NCBI GenBank assembly: GCA_021234155.1
Contig: JAJEKV010000051.1
Coordinates: 8,266,105 to 8,330,104, forward strand
DNA length: 64,000 nucleotides
Direction of reading: 5' to 3'
Origin: Isoetes taiwanensis
Taxonomy: Eukaryota; Streptophyta; Lycopodiopsida; Isoetales; Isoetaceae
Shown here piece by piece: positions 12,540-22,395 of the stretch (position 1 is the first letter of the stretch; every line of letters starts with the position of its first letter). The notes beneath the pieces were generated by a model. It was given only the letters and a program-made list of their open reading frames with translations, did not search any database and was not told the DNA's origin. Made by a program: the position numbers and the translations under genes.

Positions 12540-13258
12540 AATTTCATCTCTTCCTCCTTACGATCTACACGAAGGTGCTCCTACTCTTGGTCCTGCTATG
12601 AGTTTTTCTCTGTGAAACAGACCATTGGTTTTGAGCATACACAACTGCAGTTCAGCCCGAAATATAAAGGTGCTTACATGTATTTGGATTTCTTCACGCA
12701 AAACGACATGGCGCTGATCAGGTAAATATGGCCCTTGGCATTGTGTTGTGGTTCTGCTCGATAGACGACCTCCACAGCCATTCTGTGTGCTAAATCCTCT
12801 GCTTGGAGTTGCTATTAAAACCTGAGATGGTTTTGTTAGTTTAGGTTATTGTTTATGTGGAGCAGCCTGCCTCCTCTTTGTGGGCAAAAATTTGGTTGGG
12901 GCAATTTGAGCTCCCAACTATGGCGGATATGATTCCGGCAGTGATGGTAGAACAATGCATCCTTTAGGTATTCGTGCACCCTAGGTCCATGGCATATGAT
13001 GGCTGCAAAGAATTCCGCAGTATCGACATGGCTTGTGGCCCCAAAAAGTTTCAAGGGTTGCAGGGGCGGCCAGAGAAATGATGCCATAGCCAGGTTATGT
13101 TGCCTCTCATGATTTTGACAATTTTGTCATCCTTCTGCAGGGTATCCAAAAGATAAATCTCAATTTGAAAATAGATTTGCAGGCCTCTTGGCTGCTTTAA
13201 AAGAACTTGATTTGGGTTCAAGTATCCCTCAACATTTATCTGCTGGAAACGAATCATG
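12540..13258 (+). pseudogene. Unrecognised gene fragment, at least two exon-like blocks
   Basis: One frame ends at a splice donor near 12720 and reads KQTIGFEHTQLQFSPKYKGA followed by YMYLDFFTQNDMALI. A second block after an AG at about 13140 reads YPKDKSQFENRFAGLLAALK, then ELDLGSSIPQHLS, and stops at 13256-13258. Both look like real protein (balanced composition, splice-like borders). Their phases do not join directly, so at least one exon is missing or the gene is broken. A CTAGGGTTTC leader motif near 12494 fits a plant 5' UTR. I do not recognise the family. Confidence 0.35.
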
Positions 13259-13634
13259 ACGGCTTGAATTTGTAAGCATACCGAGCAAACTTACATCTGT
13301 TTTCCTTTCGAGCTTCACTGGATCAAAAGCCCTTCTGGAGCAGATAATATCTCAAAAGATGGCATGCATTTCTTTTAGGTTTTAGAGCACACTACATAAT
13401 AGGTATGGTTCTCCATGATCCAGATGCTGCAAAAACTTTTATGGATCTAAGTCTACTAGATGGTCCTCTGTGAGATGGTGGTCTGCTATAGGTTAGCTGT
13501 TAAGAGTTGATTGCTTTGCAATGATCATCTTGAATATCCTTTTGGAGGGATGAAATAAGGATTCCCTGTTTATAACAAATAGCCACTTAGATTCCTATAC
13601 ACAACTAGCACGGCCTTCCTGTATATTGTTGCAA

Positions 13635-13712
13635 TTCAATATTTGATGAAGTCTGGTTTGATTGCTTCATTAGTTCAATATCTGATGAAGTCTGGTTTGA
13701 TTCCTTCATTAG
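13635..13712. repeat. Tandem duplication, 2 x 39 bp
   Basis: Two units containing TGATGAAGTCTGGTTTGATT differ at only two positions (13635-13673 and 13674-13712). The surrounding 13259-14589 has no recognisable gene. Confidence 0.85.
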
Positions 13713-14170
13713 TTTCTTCTGGCCAGTACAATTACTTTTTAGTATAATGTTTCTCAATTTGTAACTCTTCAAAACTACATGGCATGGACAGAAGCCTAAG
13801 TCTACAAGTATTTGAATAAAAAACTATATACAAATGTTGCAATGCTTTTTCTCTATTTAGTAATGGCTATTATTCGATGAGTTGGCTTTATTTGTCCTCT
13901 GATTAACAATGGTTTTTATATTGAGGACACAAGGTTCATGTTCTGTGTTAAAAGTGATGTATTGCATGGTACTCTTATAATAATTCAAAATGCATTTCAT
14001 AGTGACCATTTGAATTTAGTCAAGCCATAGAGCAAGTTTGTGGTTTTGGATATCTGTATGACAAATATGACACTCTAATCTATTAGTTACATTCATAAAC
14101 TCAGGTTTAATGCCATTTTATGTATTCTATACATATGCTTGCATGCATCAAGACATTTACGTTTTAGTAG

Positions 14171-14299
14171 AACAAGGTAGCACTACATAAAAAATGTGGC
14201 TTTCAAATGGAAGCAAGAGATGTTGCCATATTGAAACAAGGTAGCACTACATAAAAAATTGTGGCTTTCAAATGGAAACAAAAGATGTTGCCATATTTC
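14171..14299. repeat. Tandem duplication, 2 x about 64 bp
   Basis: AACAAGGTAGCACTACATAA begins units at 14171 and 14235. The second unit differs by a few substitutions and one extra T. Confidence 0.85.
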
Positions 14300-14602
14300 T
14301 TCTCAAGGACGAAGATTACCACTCGATGAGGCAAAACAATCAAACATGATGGATGCAAAAATCACCAGTGACACCTTTCAATTATTTTTCGAGCCTATAC
14401 ACATTTAAATGCCCTCAGATGGCATGTAAACTTTGTTTTTTAAATAGTGCAATTGGATTGTAAACTCTAGAGTAGTTATTTTTTGCTTTTGGATTGTAAA
14501 CTATAGAGCACATTTTTTTATTATTATTGGGTTTTCTCATTAAGATACAACTTGGAGATTGTGAGTGTAAAAGTAGATGAATGATCCTTACAAGTGCACT
14601 TT

Positions 14603-15331
14603 TTTTTTTTTTGAAGAACTGTGTCATCAATATATTAAAAGAATGGTAATGTTACAAAGCAAGTGAGGAGGAAGGAGAACTGCTCAAAGAGACAGCGATA
14701 CCTCGACACTCCACAACAAACTCACAGAAAAACTGCAACTCTACTGCTGTACAAACCGACCATCACCATCTACAACACCCAAGAAGTTCCGCCAAATGGC
14801 AAACTTCCGCTCTACTACTCCCGGGAACACCAGAAAGCTTTGAAATAGCTTGTACCTGAGTCGAGGAATCAGAGAGGCTGCAGGCTGCTGAATCCCCTGA
14901 AAGATCCACAACCGCCGCCGCTTCCAAATCAGCCACACCAACCAAGCCACGCACAGATGCAAGGCTTGCTGCCGCAAGAGCGGCCAAGCACCAGGATACA
15001 CATGAAGCTCTAGTCAATCTCACCTGAAACAGAGCCCTAACCCAATCCCAGGCAGCCTGCAAGTGAGGGCATAAAACCAGACAATGCTCCACAGTCTCAC
15101 GATGAAGGCCACAACAAGGGCAGAGAGGGCTCACACCCGGCCTAAACCGACTCACAAGGGCATTCACCCTGATACAGCGGTGCACCACCTGCCACAGAAG
15201 CACCCTAACCTTCGGTGGGGGAAGTGAGCTCCATGTCCACGTCCAAACCGAGCGCCATCGAGAACCCGGAAGCTGCAGAGACCACTTGCCTGAAGGGGGC
15301 AGTGTGTTATGAATAGCCAGCACCCAGTAAA
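14603..15331 (-). mobile_element. 5'-truncated LINE with target-site duplication
   Basis: On the - strand this is a LINE 3' end. The poly-A tail appears as a T-run at 14601-14612. The target duplication ACAAGTGCACTTT is found at 14590-14602 and again at 15332-15344, so both ends are fixed. The inserted piece is about 730 bp and keeps only the C-terminal part of ORF2. The last 240 bp recur at 25400-25637 at about 98 percent identity. The host sequence is otherwise unremarkable. Confidence 0.93.
14763..15330 (-). pseudogene. LINE ORF2 C-terminus, zf-RVT domain
   Basis: The frame runs from the truncation point to a stop at 14763. It shows the reverse-transcriptase zinc-binding pattern: a W/P/K-rich lead-in (SSLPPPKVRVLLWQVVHRCI), then CPCCGLHRETVEHCLVLCP and W-D-W. 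That is the C-x2-C...H-x3-C arrangement of plant LINE ORF2 tails. No reverse transcriptase or endonuclease domain is present because the copy is 5'-truncated. It cannot be functional alone. Confidence 0.9.
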
Positions 15332-15344
15332 ACAAGTGCACTTT

Positions 15345-16043
15345 AGAAGTGGGAGATAAAATGTTACGATGTCCTACATTCTATTCCATTCGATGACAAC
15401 TCTGATGATAACTTTGGTAGTTCCTAGATCGCACGACGTCAAATTAAATATGATCGAGATGACAACTCAACTACTCTTCATCAAATTGACTTTCTTGACT
15501 TTTCCTAAGAATCTTGATGGAAGGTACACGTACAGATGCATTATTTAAACTGCTACACATAGTTGTTACTATCTTCTCTACAGCTTAATATGCGACAAGG
15601 AGCTCAAGCCATTTTAGCTTTGCCACTATTAGTGGTGCTTGATGAAGCATATATAGAGTTCTCAAAAGAGACCTTGCATATGTTATGGGTGACCTCTTAC
15701 AACAACAATATTACCCAAATAATACCACACTAAAACATTATAAATATAGGATATTTACCAATATTACAACAATAGGTACTGTGAAACATTTTGCACTTCC
15801 AGATGTCCATGATAAGCAGAGATTTAATCATGATGTCTTCGAGGGAAATGTAGAGTTATTTATTTGGAGAGATCATGATTACAAGCACTCTTATATAATG
15901 CAGCTTTATTGTAAACACCCCATAAAGAATGCTTATCAAGTAACAATAAATAGTAGCATCTCCAACCAATGTGGACATATGTACATATATATTTGGCTGT
16001 TAATCCAAAGGAGCAACACTAAACTCAACAATTAATCTGCAAG
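15345..16043. other. Intergenic, no supportable gene
   Basis: The + frame at 15685-16035 is Asn/Tyr/Ile-rich and reads like AT-rich noncoding sequence. Nothing else is seen. Confidence 0.45.
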
Positions 16044-16207
16044 TTTGGTTCACATGGCTCTCCAATAAATACACAACCAATTTAACCTCTGTCACCCAAT
16101 AAATACACAACCAATTTAACCTCTGTTTGGTTCACATGGCTCTCCAATAAATACACAACCAATTTAACCTCTGTCACCCAATAAATACACAACCAATTTA
16201 ACCTCTG
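16044..16207. repeat. Nested tandem repeat, 2 x 82 bp
   Basis: Two 82-bp units start at 16044 and 16126 with TTTGGTTCACATGGCTCTCC. Each unit itself contains two copies of a segment with AATAAATACACAACCAATTT, so the segment occurs four times. The units are identical as far as I can read, which implies recent duplication. It lies about 500 bp upstream of the first PPR gene. Confidence 0.92.
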
Positions 16208-16704
16208 TCACTTTTCAATGACGCAGGAGTAAACAAAGGCAGAAGCAAAAGGAAGAAATAGCTATGAGTGACAGAATTGACCTATATTGTTTGTTCTATT
16301 GTAAAGGCAAGAGATTTGTAGTTACGTGAGCAGTGTTGAAATTGCATCAAGGTCTTTACGATATAATGCAATATACAAAAACTAAAGCCCAAATTGCACA
16401 CCATTAATGCTGGATGAATCCTACAACGTCGATGCCTTATAATAGCCCAGTAACAAGGTTGGGCACCATTACTAGTAGCCTAGATTCTTGTGATCGATAT
16501 CCTTGCTTGCGTTACTGTTACTGCTAGTTCAAACTTTTAAACGAAATTCTGGGAAGGAACCCGCAAAAGGGCTTGGATGGCTTGCTTTTGTTAGCGTTAA
16601 GAACCTTAAATTCATTAAGACTCCCCACACACAGGGTGGCTCGAAGAAACAGATGAATTTGAAATACAGAGTGGCGCGGGAGATCGTGATTTTAATAGCA
16701 AGGG

Positions 16705-18531
16705 ATGAATCATAATGCGTTGTATTTCATGGTGGAGATGGCTAAGAGCATCCGCAATGGAGCTTCTGGTACGCTGTGTCCTAACTATCCACGAGTTCCG
16801 AATACTAAACTTCTTGGTCCTTTGTGTGATTTATTTTCTCCATTTAAAACTAGTACTTTTAGCTCGGAGAGAGTTCCCTTGAATAACTTTTTTTCCTTCG
16901 ACGTTGTTCCTGCCCATGGGAATCCAGAAGCTTGTTTGAATAGACGTAGAATTATGATGGACACAAATAGCTGCACGTTTGCTATACAAGAATGTGCAAA
17001 TAAAAAGGCCGAGATGGAGGGAAAGTGGATTCATGCCCAAATTATTAGCAGTGGTCTAGAGCCTAGCTTATTCTTGTCCAATCATCTTCTCATAATGTAT
17101 GGCAAGTGTGGGAATCTTTCTGCTGCAGGATGGGTGTTCGACAACATGAATAGACGCAATGTATTTACTTGGAACGCGCTTATGGTGTCATATGTGCAGA
17201 AGGGTTATAATGAGGATGTTTTGTACATGTTACATAAAATGAGACAGGATAATGTTCTTCCGGACAAGGTACTCTTCACCACCGTTTTAAGAGCATGTCA
17301 TAATTGGGAGGCACTAGCAGAAGGTAAGTTTATTCATGCACTAATTGTTGACGTTGGCATGCAATGGAATCTAGAGCTGGGGACTGCTCTGGTCACCATG
17401 TATGGCAAATGTGGGAATACGAATGATTCACTTAGAATTTTTAACAAAATGCAAAAAAAAGATCTTTTTTTGTGGAATGCGATAATCTCAGCTCATGCTC
17501 AGAATATGCAGGGTAGTAAGGCTTTTCGTCTGCTGCAACAGATGGAGCAACACGGTTTAGAACCTGATGGTATTGTCTTCCTCTCTATGCTGAACGTATG
17601 TTCCACTCCTGATGCACTTGCAGAGGGAAAGTTAATACATTCTTGCATTTTAGATTATTCATTCGACTCCAATATTGTTGTGATGAATGCACTTATCAAT
17701 GCCTATGGCAAGTGCGAGAGTGTTGAAGATGCACACCGTGTGTTTGATGTGATGCCACATAAGGATATGATATCATGGAATGCAATGATCTCAATATGCG
17801 CTCAACATGGTCATAGTAAAGAGGCATCTCAGGTATTCCGTGATATGCAGCAAACAAACTTTGAACCTGATGGCATAACATTTATTGGCATTCTGAATGC
17901 ATATGCTAATTTAGCAGCACTTACAGGAGGAAAGCTGATTCATGCGCAGGTTCTAAAGAATGGTTTTGTAGAGGATTTTGTTGTTGCAACTGCCGTTGCT
18001 AATATGTATGCCAAGGGAGGAAGCATTAAAAAGGCATTATTTTTGTTTAGTACAATGACTGGGAGGAGCATCATATCCTGGAATACGTTGATAACTGCAT
18101 ATGGTCAGCATGGCCAGGGAAAAGAGGCCATGCAGCTGTTCACTGCGATGTTATGGGATGGTTTGCGACCAACAGATAGTACTTTCATCAGCATTCTTTC
18201 TTCCTGCAGTCATTGTGGCCTCACAGGGGAAAGTTTACATTATTTTCTTTTCATGACTTCAGAGTGTGATGTACTACCAAGGGCAGAACATTATGGTTGT
18301 ATGGTTGATTTATATGGGCGTATCGGGTGGTTAGATGAGACAACAGACCTCATCACCGGCATGCCAATGGCGGCAATTGCTACCATATGGACTGCCTTTT
18401 TGGGTGCTTGTAGAACTCATGGTGACATAGGACACGGCAAAGTAATTGCCGAACACGTCTTTGATGCTCAGCCAGAAGATTCTTCTTCATACGTCCTATT
18501 GTCAAACATCTATGCTTCAGCAAGTAGGTGA
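16705..18531 (+). CDS. PLS-class pentatricopeptide repeat protein, E1-terminated, 608 aa
   Basis: PPR proteins bind organellar RNA; PLS-class members usually specify C-to-U (in ferns also U-to-C) editing sites. Residues 1-85 form a Ser/Arg-containing, PPR-free leader compatible with an organelle transit peptide. PPR motifs run from about 86 to 555. Recurrent S-motif cores are NVFTWNALM (152), DLFLWNAII (253), DMISWNAMI (354) and SIISWNTLI (455), spaced 101 residues apart. L motifs repeat MYGKCG and GK-IHA. EHYGCMVDLYGRIGWLDE and an E1 motif (about 559-592) follow, and the protein stops early in E2 at SNIYASASR. There is no E2, E+ or DYW domain here or in the next 600 bp, so it would need a DYW partner, or its 3' end is lost. 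The frame is intronless. ATGs at 16729 and 16738 are alternative starts. A second PPR gene follows 1.6 kb downstream on the same strand. Confidence 0.93.
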   Translation: MNHNALYFMVEMAKSIRNGASGTLCPNYPRVPNTKLLGPLCDLFSPFKTSTFSSERVPLNNFFSFDVVPAHGNPEACLNRRRIMMDTNSCTFAIQECANKKAEMEGKWIHAQIISSGLEPSLFLSNHLLIMYGKCGNLSAAGWVFDNMNRRNVFTWNALMVSYVQKGYNEDVLYMLHKMRQDNVLPDKVLFTTVLRACHNWEALAEGKFIHALIVDVGMQWNLELGTALVTMYGKCGNTNDSLRIFNKMQKKDLFLWNAIISAHAQNMQGSKAFRLLQQMEQHGLEPDGIVFLSMLNVCSTPDALAEGKLIHSCILDYSFDSNIVVMNALINAYGKCESVEDAHRVFDVMPHKDMISWNAMISICAQHGHSKEASQVFRDMQQTNFEPDGITFIGILNAYANLAALTGGKLIHAQVLKNGFVEDFVVATAVANMYAKGGSIKKALFLFSTMTGRSIISWNTLITAYGQHGQGKEAMQLFTAMLWDGLRPTDSTFISILSSCSHCGLTGESLHYFLFMTSECDVLPRAEHYGCMVDLYGRIGWLDETTDLITGMPMAAIATIWTAFLGACRTHGDIGHGKVIAEHVFDAQPEDSSSYVLLSNIYASASR

Positions 18532-20154
18532 GAATGATGGTGGGAGGGAGAGAAAGAAAGATAATGTCTAAAGGAGGCCCTTAGGTTCTATGAGATCAAA
18601 TCAATACAACAATTCTTCATCATCTTGCAGCATCTTCCTAGGCTGAAAGTGCTAGATAAATCTAGCAAGTACTTAAGAAACAAGATACACAGTAATAAAG
18701 CCTATAGGATGCTTGTATGTGATGCGATGTGATGTCTTGAAAGCTTCTAGGGGTCTTATTGCTCTTTGGAAAGATTTCATATGGAACTGTCCGGCCTTTT
18801 TCTTAGCCCTCTCTGACAATTTTTTCATGGTATCTGAGAATGCTGAATCAGGTACAAGAAAGGAGCTCGGATTGAGAAAACCAACTATCTTTACGCCATT
18901 CAGCCAATACCTGGCTTCTGTATCAGCAAAGGCTGTAGTCTATGAAAATAAATCTCGAGAAAAGCCTCATGTTCCAAAGATTTTGGCTTGGCTGCAAACT
19001 CTGCAAATATTATATCATGCGAGGGTTTGTTTCTTGTCATTCTAGACATGATTAATACTTGGAGCATCTCAGATATTTCTCTTCGCCCCGGCTATGGGAA
19101 CTTCTGCACCAATTCTCGTATGACTGTAACGGTAGAATTCTCAGATATCTGTAATGGTGTAACCCTGCCTGATTGTACTGACTGTACTGACTTGTCCAAT
19201 AGGATGAAAAGTCTGTCATAATGATCCAGGAACCCAAAGTTGCGCACTACAGACTGCAGCTGGTGTAACCAAACTGTTAAAGAAAAGGAGTCTGTCTTCA
19301 CATCATAAATACACCTTTGGAAGCATTGTCTCTCTTAGAGCCCATGACATTAGCCCTTAGCAAGTCTTGTCTTGGCTGAACTGAACAATAGGATCTGAAA
19401 CAACTTCAAGGTACGTATAAGCTGACAACTTCTACTGGTGGTTGCCATAAGGCAGGCCTGGAAGAATTGAATATCATCACTTTGGTGGTCACTTGCAGGT
19501 TTACCCGCAGCTCTCTTTCTTTGCAAAAGGCATACAAGCCAACAAGTGTTTCTGCAATCCCTATGGGGAAGGGGATATCAGGAGTACATTATCTGATAAA
19601 GTAGGATGGGAGTGTTTCTGCAATCCCTATGGCGAAGAGGATATCAGGGCTATATTATTTGATAAAGTAGTATGGGATGCATTCTTGAGCTATCTAAAGA
19701 TAAAAAGTTTGTGACCCCCACAATGTTCTTTTGGGACATTGTGGAGCCTAAAATCATCTGCCTCCTCCTCTGCTTTTAGACCAGTTAAGTAGTACAGTTT
19801 TGCCATTTTATTGTGGTAATCTCTAGTTAGGTGTTTGTGAAGGAAGGTTAACTAAACTGTTTTTACCAGTCTGTTTTTAGCAGTAAAACTCTTAAGTTAA
19901 GCTCTTAACCTCATGAATGTGACTAGCCTATATCTGAATGCAGGTAACAGGATAGAATTGTTTATCAATCTAGCACAAATTGATGGAGTTGCCTGCAATG
20001 GTTTGCGACCTGCAAAAAAGACACTCTGGTTTCCTATACATTCTTTAGTATTTTTTAGCAGTTGTTTGCATGCAAAAAATTGGGGGATTGCCTTCAAACA
20101 AAGTAGTAACTTGGCTGGGAAGGGGTGAATGACATACTGGAGAAGTCATTTAAC
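18532..20154. other. Spacer between the two PPR genes
   Basis: No intact gene is seen. The + frame 18713-19045 is open for 110 codons but has no PPR, E or DYW signature I can defend. An in-frame duplication lies at 19545-19676 and is listed separately. The promoter of the second PPR gene must lie in this interval. Confidence 0.5.
19545..19676 (+). repeat. Tandem duplication, 2 x 66 bp
   Basis: Units at 19545-19610 and 19611-19676 begin AGTGTTTCTGCAATCCCTAT and differ at about ten positions. The period is a multiple of three, and both units stay open in the frame CFCNPYGE-D-IR. The surrounding frame is only 73 codons and matches nothing, so coding is doubtful. Confidence 0.85.
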
Positions 20155-22395
20155 ATGGCCTTAGTTTCCAAATCAAGTGTCACAGGAAAGTTTTCTTTGG
20201 AAGTTTTGGAGGTGTGCAAGCAAGATCAGCTCAAAGAGGCTTTTGATATTCTTTGTTCCCAAGATCCAGCTGCAAATTTAGATGTTTATGCCTTTCTTTT
20301 GCAGTGCTGTGGAAAGAATAAGGCTCTATCTGATGGCAAGCGACTTCATCAGAATATTAAAAGATATGGATTAGGAAAAGAAATACTTCTTGGAAATCGT
20401 CTAATAGAAATGTATCGAAGGTGTGGAGATGCAGAATCTGCAGCAAAAGTCTTTGACGAAATGCCCAGCAGGACTATAGGCTCGTGGACTAGCATGATTG
20501 CTGCATTTGGAGAGCATGATTATCTAAAGGAGTCTCTCGAAATTTTCTTGGAATTCCAGCTTCATCACTTGGATCCTGATGAAGTTTTATTCACGACAAT
20601 ATTGAAACTGTGCACCACACCCACATTTTTACCAGTTGGTAGATTAATCCATTCTGATATCATTGCAAGAGGCCTGAATTATGAAGTTACTGTTGGAAAT
20701 TCTTTGATCAATATGTATGGCAAATGTGGTTCACTGAAGGATGGATGTAGATTATTTGACAAGATGCCTCAAAGGGATTTGGTCTCATGGAACTCTCTTA
20801 TGGCCAGTTATGCTCACCACAAACATGACAAGGAGGCCCTGCAACTTTTCTGGATGATGCAATCAAAAGGCATCAAGCCGGATGATATCACTTTCTTGAA
20901 TGTGTTAAATGCTTGTCATTGCCCTGCAACCATTACAAATGGTAAGCTCATTCATGCTGTTATTATTAAAAATAGATTGGAAGCAAATATTGTTATAATG
21001 ACATCATTGATCAATATGTATGGGAAAGGTGGATACGTGCAGCATGCTTCCCTCACATTCGGCAACATGCATCAAACAAATATAATATCTTGGACTGCTG
21101 CAATTGCTGCATATGCACAAAATGGATACAATAAGGAGGCTCTTCAATTGTTCAGGGAAATGCTTGGGAAGGGTATGAAGCCAAACAATATCTCATTTAT
21201 TACAACATTAAATGCATGTTTTACTTCATCTGCTTTAGCTGAGGGTAAGCTAATTCACATGCATACCGTCATTGCTAGATTAGAAACAGACATGTTGGTT
21301 GGTAATGCCCTTATAAACATGTACGGCAAGTGTGCAAGTTTAGAAGTTGCATCACAAGTATTTTACAGAATGCAAGAAAGGAATGTTGTATCTTGGACAG
21401 CTATAATTGCAGCATATGTACAGAGTGGTGATAGCCGGGAAGCTATGAAGGTTCTCCGGTTGATGCAACTGGAGGGGATACCTTCAAATAAAGTCACCTT
21501 TATCACTGCCTTAACCTTGTTTTCCAGCCTGGAATATGTAGCTGAAATCAAAAAGATTCACAGTTGTATTATTGATAGTAGACTTGGAGAAGATTTGTTT
21601 TTAGGTACTGCTCTTGTTGACGCTTATGGAAAATGCAGAAGGTTAGAAGATGCATTGAATTGTTTTGAAAAAATGCATGAAAAAACAATTATAACATGGA
21701 ATGCCATGATTGGAGCATATTCTCAACATGGTCATGGCGTGGCAGCACTCCATTTATTTGAGAAGATGTCCGAGGAAGGAATGCGTCCAGATAAAATCAC
21801 TTTTGTCAATCTGCTTGATGCATGTGCAGACTTATTTGCAGTGATGGAGGGGAGGGTCCTGCACTCTTATATGTTTGATAATGACTTGCAGCCTGATACT
21901 TTAGTTAGTAATGCATTGCTGAATATGTACAGCAAATGTGGATGTTTAGCAGATGCCAAACAAACCTTTGAAAAGATATCTGAAAGGGACTCGGCATTGT
22001 GGAATGTGATGATTACAGCATTTGTACAACATGGCTATGGTGATGAGGCCTTTAGTATGTTTCTGCAAATGCAAGAATTCATGCAGCCAAATAAAGTAAC
22101 GCTGATTGATATCCTTTCTGCATGCAGCATTGCAGGCCTGGTGGATGAAGCACATATGCACTTTGTTTCTATGAGTAATACTTTTGGCGTTACGCTGTCT
22201 ATAGAGCACTATGGTTGCATTGTTGACCTTCTTGGCAAGCTGGGCCATTTAGATGAATTAGAAGACCTTGCTGGAAAGATGGCCCTCCAGCCTGACAACG
22301 TTATATGGATGTCATTTCTTGCAGCTTGCAAAATTCATGGTGATATAGAGCGTATAAACCACCTTGCTGATCATATTGCTGAAATGATCAAGTGA
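20155..22395 (+). CDS. PLS-class pentatricopeptide repeat protein, E1-terminated, about 746 aa
   Basis: This is a second intronless PLS-type PPR protein. The open frame extends ten codons upstream to a GTG, but the first ATG is at 20155 (AACATGGCC, a good plant start context), so I start there. Six S-motif cores recur about every 101 residues: IGSWTSMIA, LVSWNSLMA, IISWTAAIA, VVSWTAIIA, IITWNAMIG and SALWNVMIT. L motifs carry NMYGKCG. EHYGCIVDLLGKLGHLDE precedes an E1 motif starting VIWMSFLAACKIHGDI. The protein ends after E1 with EMIK and lacks E2, E+ and DYW domains. The leader before the first PPR is short (about 40 residues), with Ser and Lys that could target an organelle. It is predicted to bind organelle RNA and, if an editing factor, would need a DYW deaminase partner. 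Confidence 0.94.
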   Translation: MALVSKSSVTGKFSLEVLEVCKQDQLKEAFDILCSQDPAANLDVYAFLLQCCGKNKALSDGKRLHQNIKRYGLGKEILLGNRLIEMYRRCGDAESAAKVFDEMPSRTIGSWTSMIAAFGEHDYLKESLEIFLEFQLHHLDPDEVLFTTILKLCTTPTFLPVGRLIHSDIIARGLNYEVTVGNSLINMYGKCGSLKDGCRLFDKMPQRDLVSWNSLMASYAHHKHDKEALQLFWMMQSKGIKPDDITFLNVLNACHCPATITNGKLIHAVIIKNRLEANIVIMTSLINMYGKGGYVQHASLTFGNMHQTNIISWTAAIAAYAQNGYNKEALQLFREMLGKGMKPNNISFITTLNACFTSSALAEGKLIHMHTVIARLETDMLVGNALINMYGKCASLEVASQVFYRMQERNVVSWTAIIAAYVQSGDSREAMKVLRLMQLEGIPSNKVTFITALTLFSSLEYVAEIKKIHSCIIDSRLGEDLFLGTALVDAYGKCRRLEDALNCFEKMHEKTIITWNAMIGAYSQHGHGVAALHLFEKMSEEGMRPDKITFVNLLDACADLFAVMEGRVLHSYMFDNDLQPDTLVSNALLNMYSKCGCLADAKQTFEKISERDSALWNVMITAFVQHGYGDEAFSMFLQMQEFMQPNKVTLIDILSACSIAGLVDEAHMHFVSMSNTFGVTLSIEHYGCIVDLLGKLGHLDELEDLAGKMALQPDNVIWMSFLAACKIHGDIERINHLADHIAEMIK

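Noticed and set aside
18713..19045. 110-codon frame considered as a lost PPR E+/DYW remnant
   Set aside because: ENKSREKPHVPKILAWLQTL faintly resembles the E+ region, but no PG box, H-x-E or DYW residues follow in any frame.
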